Positions 21,812 to 33,214 are shown, numbered from the stretch's first letter. The stretch: 64,000 nucleotides of DNA from Nitzschia sp. pyKryTriq1 (GCA_956465555.1 OY101122.1:1251001-1315000), one strand, 5' to 3'. Translations and numbers: made by a program. The notes: a model not told the origin generated them from the letters alone.

Positions 21812-23376
21812 ATGCGGTCTGTCGTGTTGCAGCTCAGACAGCTGTACTTGATCATGGTACTTCTGGCACGTGGTGGAATTTCGCAAGTTGGAGCTGATGA
21901 GGTTAGAATTTCGAAATTATGTCTCGAAATTGGCGAGGGTTTCGAGGTTTCCTTTGCCAAGGATGACGACTTCAACTTTATGGACAATTGGATTGGCGTT
22001 CACAGTGCAAACGATCTCGGGAATCCTCAGAACCTCCCTGACGGTGTTCTGTGGGTATGGTTGTGTGGGTCGCAGACCTGCGATCCTGCCACCAATCCTT
22101 TCCGTGGAACGGTATCCTTCACAGGTCAAAGACAGCTATGGGAACCCAGCCTATGGCCTCTCACTGCCGGAACTTATCAAGCGGTTCTTTCAGGCGAAAG
22201 GAATGGCAACTCGATTTTGTTGGCGGCAAGCGAGCCCTTTGAGATTGGGTGCGGTGGGAACTCTGGCGGCAGCGGAGCAGCGAGCCCAGTACAGCCCCCT
22301 GCTGATTCGTCTGATATGGTGAGAACTATTCGGGATGCCAGGAATGACATTGCGGCTTTGATTGAGAGGGATCAACTGCTCGTCGGCAAGTTTCTCCGTC
22401 TTATCTTTCATGATTGCGTTGGTGGCTGTGATGGTAAGTGCAGTTAACTTTCGTGCACGGGTTCTTTCTATTCGGTTCTGACATGGAAATGGATGCACTA
22501 GGCTGTATCGACATGACGAATCTAGACAACGCGGGGCTTGCGATGCCAATCGATGCATTACGATCCGTAGTGGACACGTATGAACCTCAGGGCTTGAGTC
22601 GCACGGACATTTGGATGCTCTCAGCTGTGGTCGCCTCTGAAGTTTCTGAAACATCGGCGGGCATGGCATTTCCATTCCGGTGGATAGGCAGAAGAACGTG
22701 TGAAGAGTTGAATGGTGATAGTTGTGGCCGCGGTGCTGATGGGAGGCCATCTCCCTGTGGCCCCTTCGGGGGGCCACATCGCGCTTTATGCCACGGTGAT
22801 ATTGACGGAACTAGGACAATCCAACAATTCATGTCTAATGAATTTGGCTTCAGCGCACAGGAAACCACTGCTATCATGGGAGCTCATTCTGTTGGGGCGA
22901 TGAGAGCGGTCAACCTAGGTTTCGAAGGACAGAGAGGGTGGGACTTGACAAACAACGATTTGGACAGGGGCTATTTCGTCGAGCTTGTTGGATCTAGGAA
23001 TGATCCCGATTCTGTACCTGATTGGCAGCAAACGCTTCAAAACAACGACGGGCTAAATGGTATCCCTGACCGATGGCAGTTCCAGGCCACTATTAACGGT
23101 CGTTCTCTTACCATGTTGAACTCGGATATTGCCTTGGTGAGGAATCTAGTCGAGGGTGAGAACCTGACACCTGACGGTCGCGTCACTTGCGATTTCAAAG
23201 GCGAGAACAGCTGTGATAGTGACACTCCCTTTATGCCTTTTGTAATTCGATACGCCCGAGATCTTGATACTTTCCTCTCGGATTATCGTGATGCATTGAA
23301 CAAAATGATTGACAATGGTTACATTCGGGACTCCAGCTGTCAGGCCGGGCAAGTCTGCACATTGCGTCCCCGATAA
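21812..23376 (+). CDS. Secreted haem peroxidase with N-terminal beta-type domain (copy 2)
   Basis: Exons 21812-22433 and 22502-23376 give 498 residues. The order of parts is the same as in copy 1: a signal peptide (hydrophobic YLIMVLLARGGISQVGA), a beta-type domain with DNWIGVHSAND, LWVWLCGSQTC and AGTYQAVLSG, a glycine/serine/proline linker, and the peroxidase domain. The distal site RLIFHDC places histidine 200, and the proximal site MGAHSVGAM places histidine 336. The intron splits GGCDG/C at the same place and phase as in copy 1. The two copies share long blocks, such as EPQGLSRTDIWMLSAVVASE and VRNLVEGENL. They differ in the linker and in a small insertion near QQTLQNND, so the duplication is not recent. 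Confidence 0.91.
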
Positions 23377-23470
23377 TTAAAACCACAAAGCTCCGAACTC
23401 ACTTTTTATAATACATAAAAAGATCGTCTCTCGATCGTCTAAAAAATATATCGTTGTTCTATAGGTCTTC

Positions 23471-24256
23471 TTACACTGAGTTGACGGAAATTTTGTAGCA
23501 AATCTTGGAATTGTCCTCCGGCAGATTGATAACAAGATTGCCAGTGAATGTGCCACCTTGACCATTGGGCGTGCAGATGATTTCCATCAAAGAGGGTTCC
23601 CCTCCCCTTCGATCCATGCGACCAGTCGAGGGCTTCACAGAAAGGGAAGGATGGGAATCCGCCGAGAAATGTGCGTAATAATCCTCAAAGGTCATGCAAA
23701 CTGGCTTGACAGCAATTTCAAATGCAGCGCCTAACAAACAATGACATCCCGAACAATTTAATGAATGAGAACAGCAGTACCTTCCAGAATAGAAGACGCG
23801 CCTGGGTCGTACATGATCACTTCCAAAAAGAGCGATTTGTCACTTACCGGGTCCACTTGCAGCAACTTGAAATGTGTATTCACCGTCGGGAACAGAGGAA
23901 GGGATGAACTCCATGCCCGCAGGAATATCGGCTGGCAGCTCAATTCCTCCTTGCATGACCGCGTCGGCTCCGAGATTTTCCAGACCAGGAAGTTGGGGTC
24001 CTTCACGATTTCCTCCCATACCTGCTTGAGACCCCATCATCCCCGAGGAAAAGGCAATTTCTTCCTCAGGGTTATAGCCCTCGGGGAAATAGTCTCCAGT
24101 ATCCGTGGATCCCATCTTTTCGGAATCCGGCTTCCAGCTGTTTCCAGAGAGATCGAATCCATTGATGCTGGTGCTTGGTCGAGCAAATCTAGGCGACGGG
24201 GAAAAGGCGGAAACGGTCGCTAGGACCAAGAGGAGGGTGGCGGAAGAGAACTTCAT
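23471..24256 (-). CDS. Plastid-type protein of unknown function
   Basis: Exon 1 is 24256-23848 and exon 2 is 23730-23471, giving 222 residues. The 117-bp intron (GTAAGTG...GTTAG) joins VAASGPG to AAFEIAVKPVCMTFEDYY. The start MKFSSATLLLVLATVSAFSP is a signal peptide ending in an ASAFAP-like motif, so plastid import is likely. The first half is glycine-, methionine- and proline-rich with GDYFPEGYNPEEE. The second half looks like a compact beta domain with PSTGRMDRRGGEPSLMEIICTP and a NLPEDNSKICYKISVNS end. I do not recognise the family. A conserved plastid function specific to diatoms is possible but is inference only. Confidence 0.8.
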
Positions 24257-25106
24257 GGTGATGAGAGAGAAAGGGTACGAGTAGGGAGAAAATAATGGAC
24301 CTTCAGAAGTAGAATTGAAATGGCACAAATAATGATGTCAACTGCAAGTACCGGTACCAGGTAGTCAATTGCTCGTCTCTGTTCCATGTTGCAAAACGAG
24401 GATCTCGCTGTTGTCTCATCTTGGCGAGCGTACGTCAGTTGTTTTTGATTTTTTTAGAGCTTTTTGCTCGGAAGCCTTTGTCCTCTGCGTTTTCAACAGT
24501 AGGCGGTGGTGCTCCTTTCTCCTTTGTTCTGGTGACTCGGGGTACCTGGTATGGATGGACCAACAACCAACAAACGGAAGGATCGATCGAGACAGATGAT
24601 GAGATGCTCGCTCGTGCGTTCCAGGTGCGTTCACTCATACCATCTAGGCACTTTTCACTGGATTTCGACAGGACTGCGACATGAAAACATTTAACGAATA
24701 AATTGATTTCGCCGTATTTCGAGTCTTGGATCCTTTTTTTCCGCTTGTCGAGGCAGGAAAAGCCAGGCAGGGAGGTCTGGGTCGTCGGTGATGAGAAGCA
24801 CTCGTAACGTACGGTACTTGTACTGGTACTTGTACGAACATACCGGTACCGTTAGATAGCGACAGAAGCAAGCAAACAAGATCCAGTGTCCTCTCGTTCA
24901 CCATCGTTGCTGGTTCAAAGGACCACTGAGGACTATTAGAGAGGACCGCAACAAGACAACAATATATTCCTTGCATCGCGATCTTCGCAGTTGTTTCTTG
25001 GCGGAGGAACTAAAGGCAAAATCAGAGGATCACGCTTTTGCCATTCTTCCCACACTCAGCATCGATCATTTGCAATCACCGAATACTCGCTGTGACTTTT
25101 TTAACA
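24257..25106. other. Divergent intergenic region with GTAC words
   Basis: No gene is supported. AAGTACCGGTACCAGG lies at about 24346-24361, close to the plastid gene. A run ACGGTACTTGTACTGGTACTTGTACGAACATACCGGTACCG lies at about 24811-24851. The interval separates two divergent genes. Short frames on both strands have no family features. Confidence 0.5.
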
Positions 25107-27633
25107 ATGCTTGGTCACGGCAAGATCACCTTTGAAACTCCCAACGTCATTGACCCCGGCGACCAGCCTCCTTCCCGACCATCGCGTACGGAACGAAAGA
25201 AGAAGAAGTATTATGACAATCCAGCAGCAGGAGACGCGGTGGTCCGTGAACGGCCAAACTACACCGACCGCGAAGATCACCGAAAACGCTTCACGCCGCC
25301 GCTCACTCGCACTATCAAGCTGGACTACCATATGTCCGCGGATGACAACGAGCCAAATCCACAGAGCGATGATGTCGAGTTGACAGGACATTCTTCTATT
25401 GGATCATCATCGAGCAGGTTCCAACAGGTGGACCTTGAAAGTATTTCCAACGAAGAAAGCCACTTGCCGCAAAGTCCTTTGAGCCCAGGGATGGAAAATG
25501 CTCGCCTTTTTGCCGCCACAATGCTAGCAGAGACGGAACGCCGCCGGTCCAAAAGAAATATAATGATGACCGAACAAGATTCTTCCTCCACTCGATCGAC
25601 TCGAAGTGTCCCTATGCGCTGGCCCCGACGGGGTCGTCGCCACGAATTTGGAGGACTCCGACCCAAGTTCATAAGCAGCAGAGACCACGACGACGATGAT
25701 AACGACAGCAACGAGGGTTTGTTCAAAGTACAGCAGCAAGTCCGGCGTCGACGGCTTTGTCTCCGTGTTTTGATCGTACTGGTGACACTATCTCTGGTCT
25801 TGTGCTTTTCGATTCTAGCCCATACGCAAAGCCTCCAGTCGAACCATCGCAAGAACGGCCCCAATGCCGACAGTCTCTCAACCGATAATTCCAGCACTTC
25901 TCGACTGAACCGCGCGATGGATGCCTTGGCCAATTATGGAATTTCGAACCGGGTCCTCTTGGACGAACCATCCAGTCCCCAGTATCAAGCCGTTCGCTGG
26001 ATTGCCATTGAAGATTCGGAGCAGATAGACATTCCAATCGACTTGGAGGATATGAACCAATTCCAGTTTGTGCAAAGATACGTTTTGGCTGTGCTCTATT
26101 TTGCCATGAACGGGCCCAAGTGGAACAACGCATTGAATTTTGTGTCGAGTCGACATGAATGCAGTTGGTTCAAAACCATGCCTGATGAAAATGATGAAAT
26201 CGTGGCGATCGGTGTCTCCTGTGACGATCGCTTACAAGTTCGGACTCTAGAAATTCGTAAGTGTGATGGTTTCTATTCTGGGGTGCTGGCATTATGATTA
26301 TCTATGTATGTGCATTCTTCTTACAAGGCTCGTTCTTATTATCTCTCGATCTAATACTGCAGCTTTCAACAAGTTGGAAGGACGAATTCCCGAAGAAATC
26401 AGCCACTTGGAGAAATTGGATTTCTTGAATTTGAAACAGAATGCACTGACAGGGTCCATTCCTTTCTACCTCAAACAACTTTCTCTGCTGAAGTACTTGG
26501 ACCTTTCACACAATCAAATCACGGGTAGTATTCCAGACTTTGTCGGAGACCTTGATCGTCTAGAAGTGTTGGGTTTGGGGCACAATCAGCTCACTGGCAA
26601 AGTACCGGAGTCTTTAGGATCACTGAGACTGAAGACTTTTGCCGTTGACAACAATATTCTCACTGGCGATCTGTCCCCGGTTGCCTTGATGACGAATTTG
26701 CGATATTTGTATGCTGATAACAACAGCTTCCAAGGGAAACTAGACAATGGCCTTCTTGCGGATCTTGCTCAACTTGTCGAAGTGGATCTCAGTGGAAACA
26801 CATTCGAAGCGGATGCTCTGCCTGGCTACCTCTTTACTCATCCTCGCTTGCGAGTGCTGGACTTGCATGATAACCAACTGGCGGGAACCATCCCAGAAAC
26901 GATCCCGGGAAATACTGCATTGCAGTACCTATCGCTACGAGAAAATGACATTTCTTCTTCGATCCCCACGCAAATTAACCATCTTGCAGCTTTGACCCAT
27001 TTGGACCTGGAAGCCAACGCGTTCACAGGTTCCCTTCCCGCCGAGGAGTTGAGCAAGATTACAACGCTCTGCTACCTTTTCTTGGGCAAGAATCCTATCG
27101 AGAGTGCCACCATCCCTGACCAGCTAAGTTCTCTCAAGTCGTTGCGAGAACTTTCAATGGATGGGCTGGGGCTGACGGGTCCCATCCCTGAGTGGATTGA
27201 AAACTTTTCGGAGCTCAGATTGTTGGACTTACGAACAAACTCATTGACGGGGTCAGTCCCCATTGACTTTTCAAATCTTCACCAACTGGCATATTTGATG
27301 CTAAGCGGAAATCTACTAACAGGTTCCGTCCCGGAATCTTTGGGATCTCGTTCCAACCTTGTGGTCGTGTCGTTGCATCAGAATGGATTCACTGGAGAAA
27401 CTGGTGGCCTTTGTAACGCCGAGTCGGTCATTCAGTTGTTGACCACAGATTGTGGGGGTGTCACCTGCCCGTGTTGTAACGACTGCTGTGAAAGCGAAGA
27501 CTGCTACGAGGACGTTTTGTGGGACACCCTCGAAAATAGCGAAGGTGACTGGGAAGACAGCTTTGAGAGGTCGGACTATGGATTCAACCCGCACATTCTT
27601 TTCGCCAGCGAAGAGCCGCAAGGAAGAGACTAA
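25107..27633 (+). CDS. Type II membrane protein with extracellular leucine-rich repeats (LRR copy 1)
   Basis: Exons 25107-26256 and 26363-27633 give 806 residues. The ATG at 25107 is the first in frame. The N-terminal 215 residues are charged and serine-rich (cytosolic side). A basic QVRRRRLCLR stretch and one transmembrane helix follow (about 217-240, LIVLVTLSLVLCFSILA). A cap domain contains FVQRYVLAVLYFAMNGPKWNN and HECSWF. The intron joins LEI to PFNKLEGRIPEE. About twelve plant-type LRRs (LxxLxxLxLxxNxLTGxIPxxL) follow. The tail has a cysteine cluster, CGGVTCPCCNDCCESEDC. There is no kinase domain. Proteins of this layout are common in diatoms and may be cell-surface receptors or adhesion proteins. 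Ligand binding is inferred from the repeats. Confidence 0.9.
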
Positions 27634-27685
27634 GACATAATATCACATTTTACTGCGATGAGTTCAAATAGTCAATAGTCGTCTC

Positions 27686-28125
27686 ATGGTATGCGGCACT
27701 TCGTACCGACAGCGTGGATGGGTTTCAATCGAAACGCCTACTAGAGAAGAAGAAGCCATCGAGCGCCTCGCAAAGCTCCAGGCGGAAGGAAAAGAAGCTG
27801 AACGCATACAAGTAGAGAGAGAGAGAGAGAAACGAGATTGCTTGAAGAGAAGCAAAGACGAGAAGAAGAGATGGCCCGAGAATTGGAGAATGAGCGGAAA
27901 CGGATAGAGGAGGAATTGAGAAGGGCAGAGGAAGAGCTACGGAAAAGGGAAGCCATCATGCGCAGACTCCAACGGATTCGGCCATGCCCAGCGAGCTGGG
28001 CCTGGTTCAAGCATGGCGGGGGTTGGAGGTGTGGTGAAGGATCTCATTTTGTCAGCGACGAGGAACTACGGCGAAGATTCACTGGCGATGACTTTTGGAA
28101 TCACAAGGATGTAAATAGAAAGTAG
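27686..28125 (+). pseudogene. Coiled-coil protein gene split by a frame change in an AG microsatellite
   Basis: A frame from the ATG at 27686 encodes a glutamate/arginine-rich coiled coil (EEEAIERLAKLQAEGKEAER). It reaches an (AG)8 tract at about 27814-27830. Beyond the tract the coiled-coil character (LLEEKQRREEEMARELENER) continues in another frame to a stop at 28125. That second frame is closed just upstream of the tract, so neither frame alone gives a sensible protein. The end carries CPASWAWFKHGGGWRCGEG followed by SHFVSDEEL. From memory this resembles a short cysteine/glycine motif in proteins of other protists and fungi. One AG repeat unit more or less than an intact copy would explain the shift. 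It may be a pseudogene, a strain variant or a sequencing error. Confidence 0.5.
27814..27830. repeat. (AG)8 microsatellite inside a coding region
   Basis: Eight AG units plus one A, located exactly where the reading frame of the surrounding coiled-coil gene changes. In frame the tract encodes alternating arginine and glutamate, so it also fits the protein composition. Confidence 0.85.
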
Positions 28126-28163
28126 TATCGCAACGTAAAGTAATAGCGTTGGGAGAAATAGTC

Positions 28164-28751
28164 TTACAATTTTGGCTCCGGCCCGTCGAAGAAGTAATAC
28201 TCACACAAGTCGATGATGTTGGATTTTCGCAATGCACCTTCGATGCGACCTTTCAATACTGCTTTGGCATTTTGCTCCTCCTCAGGGCCCTCATCCTTCG
28301 GCTCAAATTTATCCAGAAAAAGCAGGGTAGGAAGACCCATAATGTTCAGACGCGCAGCCATGGCTTCATCTTTGTCGGTATCCAATTTAACGAATCTAAC
28401 TTTCCCTTTGAGTTCTTGAGCAGCGGCTTCGAATTCGGGGGCCATGAGCAAACACGGACCGCACCTTGAAGTTGAATAGAGATTCATGTTAGCTACAAGG
28501 GCGTTAACGACGGCGTCGTTTCAATAACCAATATCAAAAATAGCTCACCATGTTGCGTAAGCATCCAATACTAGAGGCTCATCCCACTCTGTTAGCATGA
28601 CCTCTAGCTCCTCACCCGATACAAGTTTGGCCTCCTTTGCTTCTGCTTCTTCCGCCATGAACAAACTCAACGATTGTCGTGGAGATAATTGGACAGGAGC
28701 AAAGGCGCTCGCCACGGAAAGACCGAGCATCGAGAGAAAAGTGGCCTTCAT
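28164..28751 (-). CDS. Plastid thioredoxin
   Basis: Exon 1 is 28751-28549 and exon 2 is 28464-28164, giving 167 residues. The 84-bp intron splits the tryptophan codon of the active site and restores YATWCGPCLLMAPEF, with the redox cysteines at 69 and 72. The leader MKATFLSMLGLSVASAFAPVQL contains an exact ASAFAP motif, so the protein is imported into the plastid. The thioredoxin fold continues with VRFVKLDTDKDEAMAARLNI and the cis-proline loop MGLPTLLFLD. It reduces disulphides of target enzymes or serves as an electron carrier. The end is longer than in classical thioredoxins (IIDLCEYYFFDGPEPKL). Which m, f, y or CDSP-like class it belongs to is not resolved. Confidence 0.93.
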
Positions 28752-29722
28752 GATGTTGAGTCTTTAAGATTACAGTATTGTGAAATGTGATATGCACTGT
28801 CGTAATGCGGCTTGCTTGGAGACTTAGTATCCTAGACTAATACCGTGTAATGACATTGCCTACTGTCTATTCGTACCGGTAGTCTACCGGTACCTGGTAC
28901 CGTATGATCCAGATCCCTCCATGGTCAACTTGCCGTCAGAGAAACGTTCTCTCCCTGTTGGCAGTTGGCACTTGCTTCGCGTCGCGATAAAGCAAAGCAA
29001 CCGACGACGACGGACAAAGACGTCATCGATCGATCGGATAGTGGATAATGCGTCATACCACAGTACGAGTTGAATGCGCGCGAAGAATCATCCGGGTTGA
29101 CGTAGAATTCTACGTACAGTACCAGGACGATCAATCGAATTGGTCAATCGCACCGAACGCCCTTCGCCTCTCGTTCCGACATTATTGAGAGACAGCGCGG
29201 CAACAAAACACAACACACAACACATGCATCACATCGAGACAACGCAATCAACTTCAAAGCACCATGAGGCTGGAGGTGATGATGTAAAACCACCGGTACC
29301 AGTACTACAAGTACCGGCGGGTATAACTCGTACCGGTAGGGGTAGTAGGTATGAGTAGCACCTAACTCGGAGGGAGGGAGGGAGGCTGATAGTGACAAAA
29401 AGCAGGGTGCTTGAACACAACTGAAGCTGATATCAGTCTTTGCAAAACGAGTATTTCTCATTCCCTGAATAATTAGTGTACATAGAAAACAACATCAGAT
29501 TTAATTTTAAAACAAAGTGTATTCTATCGGATGTAGATTTTGGAAACTCGATCGTATTCTTCGATAGCGCGAGAAGACGACCAAGCTCCGTCCTCCGTGC
29601 GTCTCTCCCGTACTCAAGAGCAGAGTGAGGTCTCTAGATGCTAGCCCAACTGGGACAAGTGGCACAAAAATTCCATGAACACTGTCAGCTTACCACATAC
29701 CTTCAACACAAACCAGTAAAAT
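28752..29722. other. Intergenic region with GTAC words
   Basis: No gene is seen. It contains TACCGGTAGTCTACCGGTACCTGGTACCG at about 28876-28904, and CACCGGTACCAGTACTACAAGTACCGG with GTACCGGTAGGGG at about 29291-29343. It lies upstream of the thioredoxin gene and downstream of the lactonase gene. A GGAGGGAGGGAGG tract lies near 29371-29383. Confidence 0.5.
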
Positions 29723-31487
29723 TTATGCTTTCTCAGATAGCATGCGCTTGAGCTCCTCGATTTCGAGTCTGGCTTGAGCCAGCTCTTGTTGAATGGTCAT
29801 CTCACTCTTGTTTCCTTGTCGAATTTCGATGGTGCTCTCCTCACTATCAGATGCATTGTCGCTGCAAGCAGAAGCCGTCGATAAAAATGTGGGATGGGTT
29901 GGCTCGTTATTGAATTCCAAACCCTCATCGTCATCTTGGTAAGATGGACAGCAGCACACAAAGTTCGGGGATGGCACACGGTACTCATTTCCAGAATACT
30001 TGAGTTCACCGTTGCTGAGGTTGAAATTGAAGACCGCAATCGAATCCGTATCCTGGTTGGCGACAAGTAGATATTGTCCCGAGTTGTCGAACTGGAAGTG
30101 GCGAGGAGTTTCGCCGCGCGTGTGGAAGTGCCCGACAGTCTGTAGTTCACCACGCTTAGCTCCCTTGCTTTTCACTTTGTAAACAGTAATAGATTGGTGT
30201 CCACGGTTGGAAACAACAACAAAGCGACCCGACTTGTGCACGCAGATACGTCCGCAAGTGTTCATTGTGGTTGGGAAAGCACTAGGAATTGTGCTGATGG
30301 ATTGGATGAGTCGTAGTGTCGACCTTCCCTTGAAACTAGTCATATCTTCTCCGGCCTGCGAGGCTGCATGGATCTCCTTCAAGATTTGACGGTCTACTTC
30401 GAAAACAGCAATCTGAAAAGAACATTAATTGAAAGCCGCAAATGAGAAAACAACCACAAATCGACACGTTCAACTTTGGTTCACACTTCAAACACTTACC
30501 GTCGAACTCAATTCATTAACAACGTAGGCGATGTTGTACTTTGGATGGAACTCAATGTAACGTGGTCCATCAGGCTTTCCTGTGCAAAGTCCCGAGGGAA
30601 GGGTGTTCATCTCCATATCGATTTCGCCATTGTTGGCATCGTAAAAAATTTCTCGAATCAAGTCCTTACCCAAATCGGGAACATAAGCCACACGACCTAC
30701 AAAAGGGTCCAAGACAAGAGCGTGGCTGTGGGGGTCTTTTTGTCGGACAGCGATTGTCGATTCGTCGTTCAGTGAATGATTGACTCCACCACAGGTCTTG
30801 ACGGCGGCGAACATTCCTCGTCCCTGGTTGGGGTCATATACTGACTTGACTGGTCCGAGGAAGGCCCCCGTCTCGTGATCCAAAGGAATAACAACAAGCG
30901 TAGCGTTCCAGTAGTTGACTGCAAGCATATTCTTCTGAGCACGGTCAATTGTGAGATAGCAAGTCGATGTACCGCCAGCGTCCACGGGTTCACCGAGTTG
31001 TTCCAAAGATCCGTTAGGGCCAAGTTTGTAGGCAAAGATCTTGCCGTTGTCCTCGCAGTCCTCGGTACAAGTGTAAACTACGTTCAAACGAGGGTGATAG
31101 CGCGAAAAGGCAGGGTTCATGACAGTCTTGGCATCTCCTTGAACGTTAAGCAGAACCAAAGATCCGTCGGCAGGGTAGAAACGGTACACAAAGAGAGAAT
31201 TCTTAGCTTGACTACCTCGCGGACCGTGGGCTGTAAATGAATTCGAGGAAGACTAGCAGTGAGTATTTACATCATGATTGCTCAACGAACCAGGACTTGG
31301 GACATGTGCCGAGGCCGAATGAGCATAGTTGACCAAGGAGACGAAAGATCCACTTACCAAGCTTGTCGAAATCGGAGTAGCTCGTCACGAAGAAAAGCTG
31401 GTGATCATCGTCTTCCTGTTGTGGGGAATCCGAGATTGAGGTTGAAACGTTTGAGATGACGCTGTTGCTGTGAGTCATGATCTGCAT
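29723..31487 (-). CDS. Lactonase-type seven-bladed beta-propeller protein (6-phosphogluconolactonase-like)
   Basis: Exons 31487-31358, 31230-30500 and 30412-29723 give 516 residues. The introns of 127 and 87 bp have GTAAGT donors. The protein shows the repeated propeller blades of the lactonase (YbhE/Pgl) family: SLFVYRFYPADGSLVLL, FAYKLGPNGSLEQLG, HSHALVLDP, DGPRYIEFHP and ETPRHFQFDNSGQYLLVANQ. In bacteria this family hydrolyses 6-phosphogluconolactone; fungal relatives include carboxy-muconate cyclizing enzymes. No signal peptide is seen, so the cytosol is likely. A 60-residue tail beyond the propeller is acidic and ends in a coiled coil (QELAQARLEIEELKRMLSEK), which is not normal for the family. 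The first exon has two candidate starts, at 31487 and 31478. The enzymatic role is inferred from fold only. Confidence 0.87.
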
Positions 31488-32099
31488 GGTATGATTGAGT
31501 TGGTTTATGGCAGGAAGGAGACGTTGAAAAAGCAAGTTGAATCGATCACCGGACGAAAAGGGTTGTCAAGAGAAGAATTATTTGGGAAGACGCAGTGATT
31601 GATATCGTTTCACAGACCTTTCTCACTCACTTTCACAGGACGGGAAGAACAAAAAGAAATCTCGAGAAGAAAGCATGCAGCCCAGTACTGAATCGTCGTA
31701 CAAAGCTACGAAGTGGGAACATCTGAAAAAATATCGCGCAGAAGCGGAGTCTCAACCTTCGCTCAAAGCGCCTTGTTCCTCTTATGCCGATAGATCGCTG
31801 TCAACGAGCCGTTGAAGGCGGCATTTTTCAGGTGTCCTTCAAGATGGTGACATCTTGCACGTGCGAATTCTACGATGAAAGTCTGTCCATCACACAGTGA
31901 CTGGAAATTTCCCTGCTTCGCTTCGTGTTCGCTATCTGATTTCCTATAAGTAACCTTTGCACGAAGAACCATGGAGGAGCAGCTGCCGCTTTCTTCGACC
32001 GGCGGGCGAGCGCCAGTGTTATTTATCAGCTGGCTGGCTGCAGGCTGCACATTCCGCGGCACAAAAGCCCCTCCACCTTCCCATGTAACGCAGCGGTAT

Positions 32100-32420
32100 T
32101 ACAGTACTGTGCTTGTACCAGTAGGGGCTACGAGTTCCAGGTACCAATACAAGCAGTACAGGTACAGTACCTGGTACTCTTGGCGCGGGAAAGCGCCAGT
32201 TCTGTTGCACCATGTGTGATGTGTGTCATTATTCAGTCACGAACTTGTACAGCATACTGTACCTGGTACCTGTCTACTGTAACCAGCACCAGTACAGTAC
32301 GTACCTGGTACTGTACAAGTACTGGTACCGCCGGTACCTGGCACGTACAGGTACCGTACTGTAGGCAACGGTACCGGTGTAAAAGTTCTTCTGTACCGGT
32401 TCAAGTACGTACCAGGAGCA
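32100..32420. repeat. Cluster of GTAC-centred palindromic words
   Basis: Within about 320 bases there are more than fifteen copies of words such as GTACCTGGTAC, AGTACTGTAC, GTACCGGTAC and GTACAAGTAC. Most are self-complementary or nearly so, and they overlap. This is the densest of the clusters in the window. It lies between the divergent lactonase and dehydrogenase genes. Confidence 0.8.
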
Positions 32421-32503
32421 TCCGGGGAATTTTCTGAAACCAAAAAAATCGCGCGTTTTACAGCGCTTATTGCCGCTCTACTACTAGACTACCAGGTCGA
32501 AGA

Positions 32504-32527
32504 TTATTTCTTCGTACGAAGAAATAA
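32504..32527. repeat. Perfect 24-bp palindrome
   Basis: The two 12-base halves are exact reverse complements, with core TTCTTCGTACGAAGAA. The 16-base core returns twice nearby, around 32639-32654 and 32663-32678. Confidence 0.85.
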
Positions 32528-32667
32528 CATTCAACCGGACAAGGGTTGTATGATAGCCGTGGATCCATCTTGTGTCCTACAGTAGCCTCTTGTGTGGCGC
32601 TAGATAGACCACGTTGAATTAGATATTGCCATTGCTATTTCTTCGTACGAAGAATTCTTCGTCTTCG

Positions 32668-32794
32668 TACGAAGAAATGGCGAACGGCGAACCCTCTCGG
32701 CGCTCCGGACGATACTTTCCTAACACCCGGTACCTGGTATGGGGTTTTGGAGCGCCGAGAGGGTTCGCCATTCGTCATTCGCCATTTCTTCGTA
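32668..32794. repeat. Imperfect inverted repeat, MITE-like hairpin
   Basis: Left arm 32668-32706 and right arm 32749-32794 are reverse complements. The right arm has about seven to eight extra bases (a repeated CGAATG-like unit). The outer ends read TACGAAGAAATGGCGAA and the inner ends CCCTCTCGGCGCTCC, with a 42-base spacer containing GGTACCTGGTA. The size and symmetry suit a miniature inverted-repeat element, or a cruciform formed by local inverted duplication. No target-site duplication was identified. Confidence 0.7.
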
Positions 32795-33214
32795 GGGGAG
32801 CGGAACTGAAGATACACCGAAGCAACATCCTCTATCTGCTTTGTCATGTCATACCGTAGGGTTGTTCATTGACAGTCCATGCTGTGATGTCAAAGTCAGA
32901 CGAGTAGCATGGTCCATGGTCCATGATCGCAATAGAATATTGTGGAATCGATGTTTTTCTTTTCGGAGAGCAGAGTGAAAGAAAATTCTGGCGCGGGCGA
33001 GGTGTGCGCGGTCACGGCTGCGATCGATAATACATACCGGATGACACACCGACGACGACGACGACAACAAGTCGGAGTCTTCACCGTTGTTGTTGTCGTG
33101 CTTTCCGTTTCGCGTCGGCTTACATTATTTCACAACTTTGTCCTTTTGTCAATATCGACACTACTTCGTAGTCTACTTTTCTGTAACTTGCAGTTATCTT
33201 ATCATATCAATATC

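Larger units (their letters stand above)
31488..33214. other. Divergent intergenic region, densest in palindromic repeats
   Basis: No gene is supported over 1.7 kb. The middle (about 32100-32420) is packed with GTAC-centred words. It is followed by a perfect 24-bp palindrome at 32504-32527 and an inverted repeat at 32668-32794, both listed separately. The frame that precedes the dehydrogenase start (from 32942) stays open but reads low-complexity sequence. Confidence 0.55.

Noticed and set aside
32942-33214. In-frame N-terminal extension of the short-chain dehydrogenase
   Set aside because: It would add arginine and valine runs and low-complexity sequence; the SDR fold starts immediately after the ATG at 33215.
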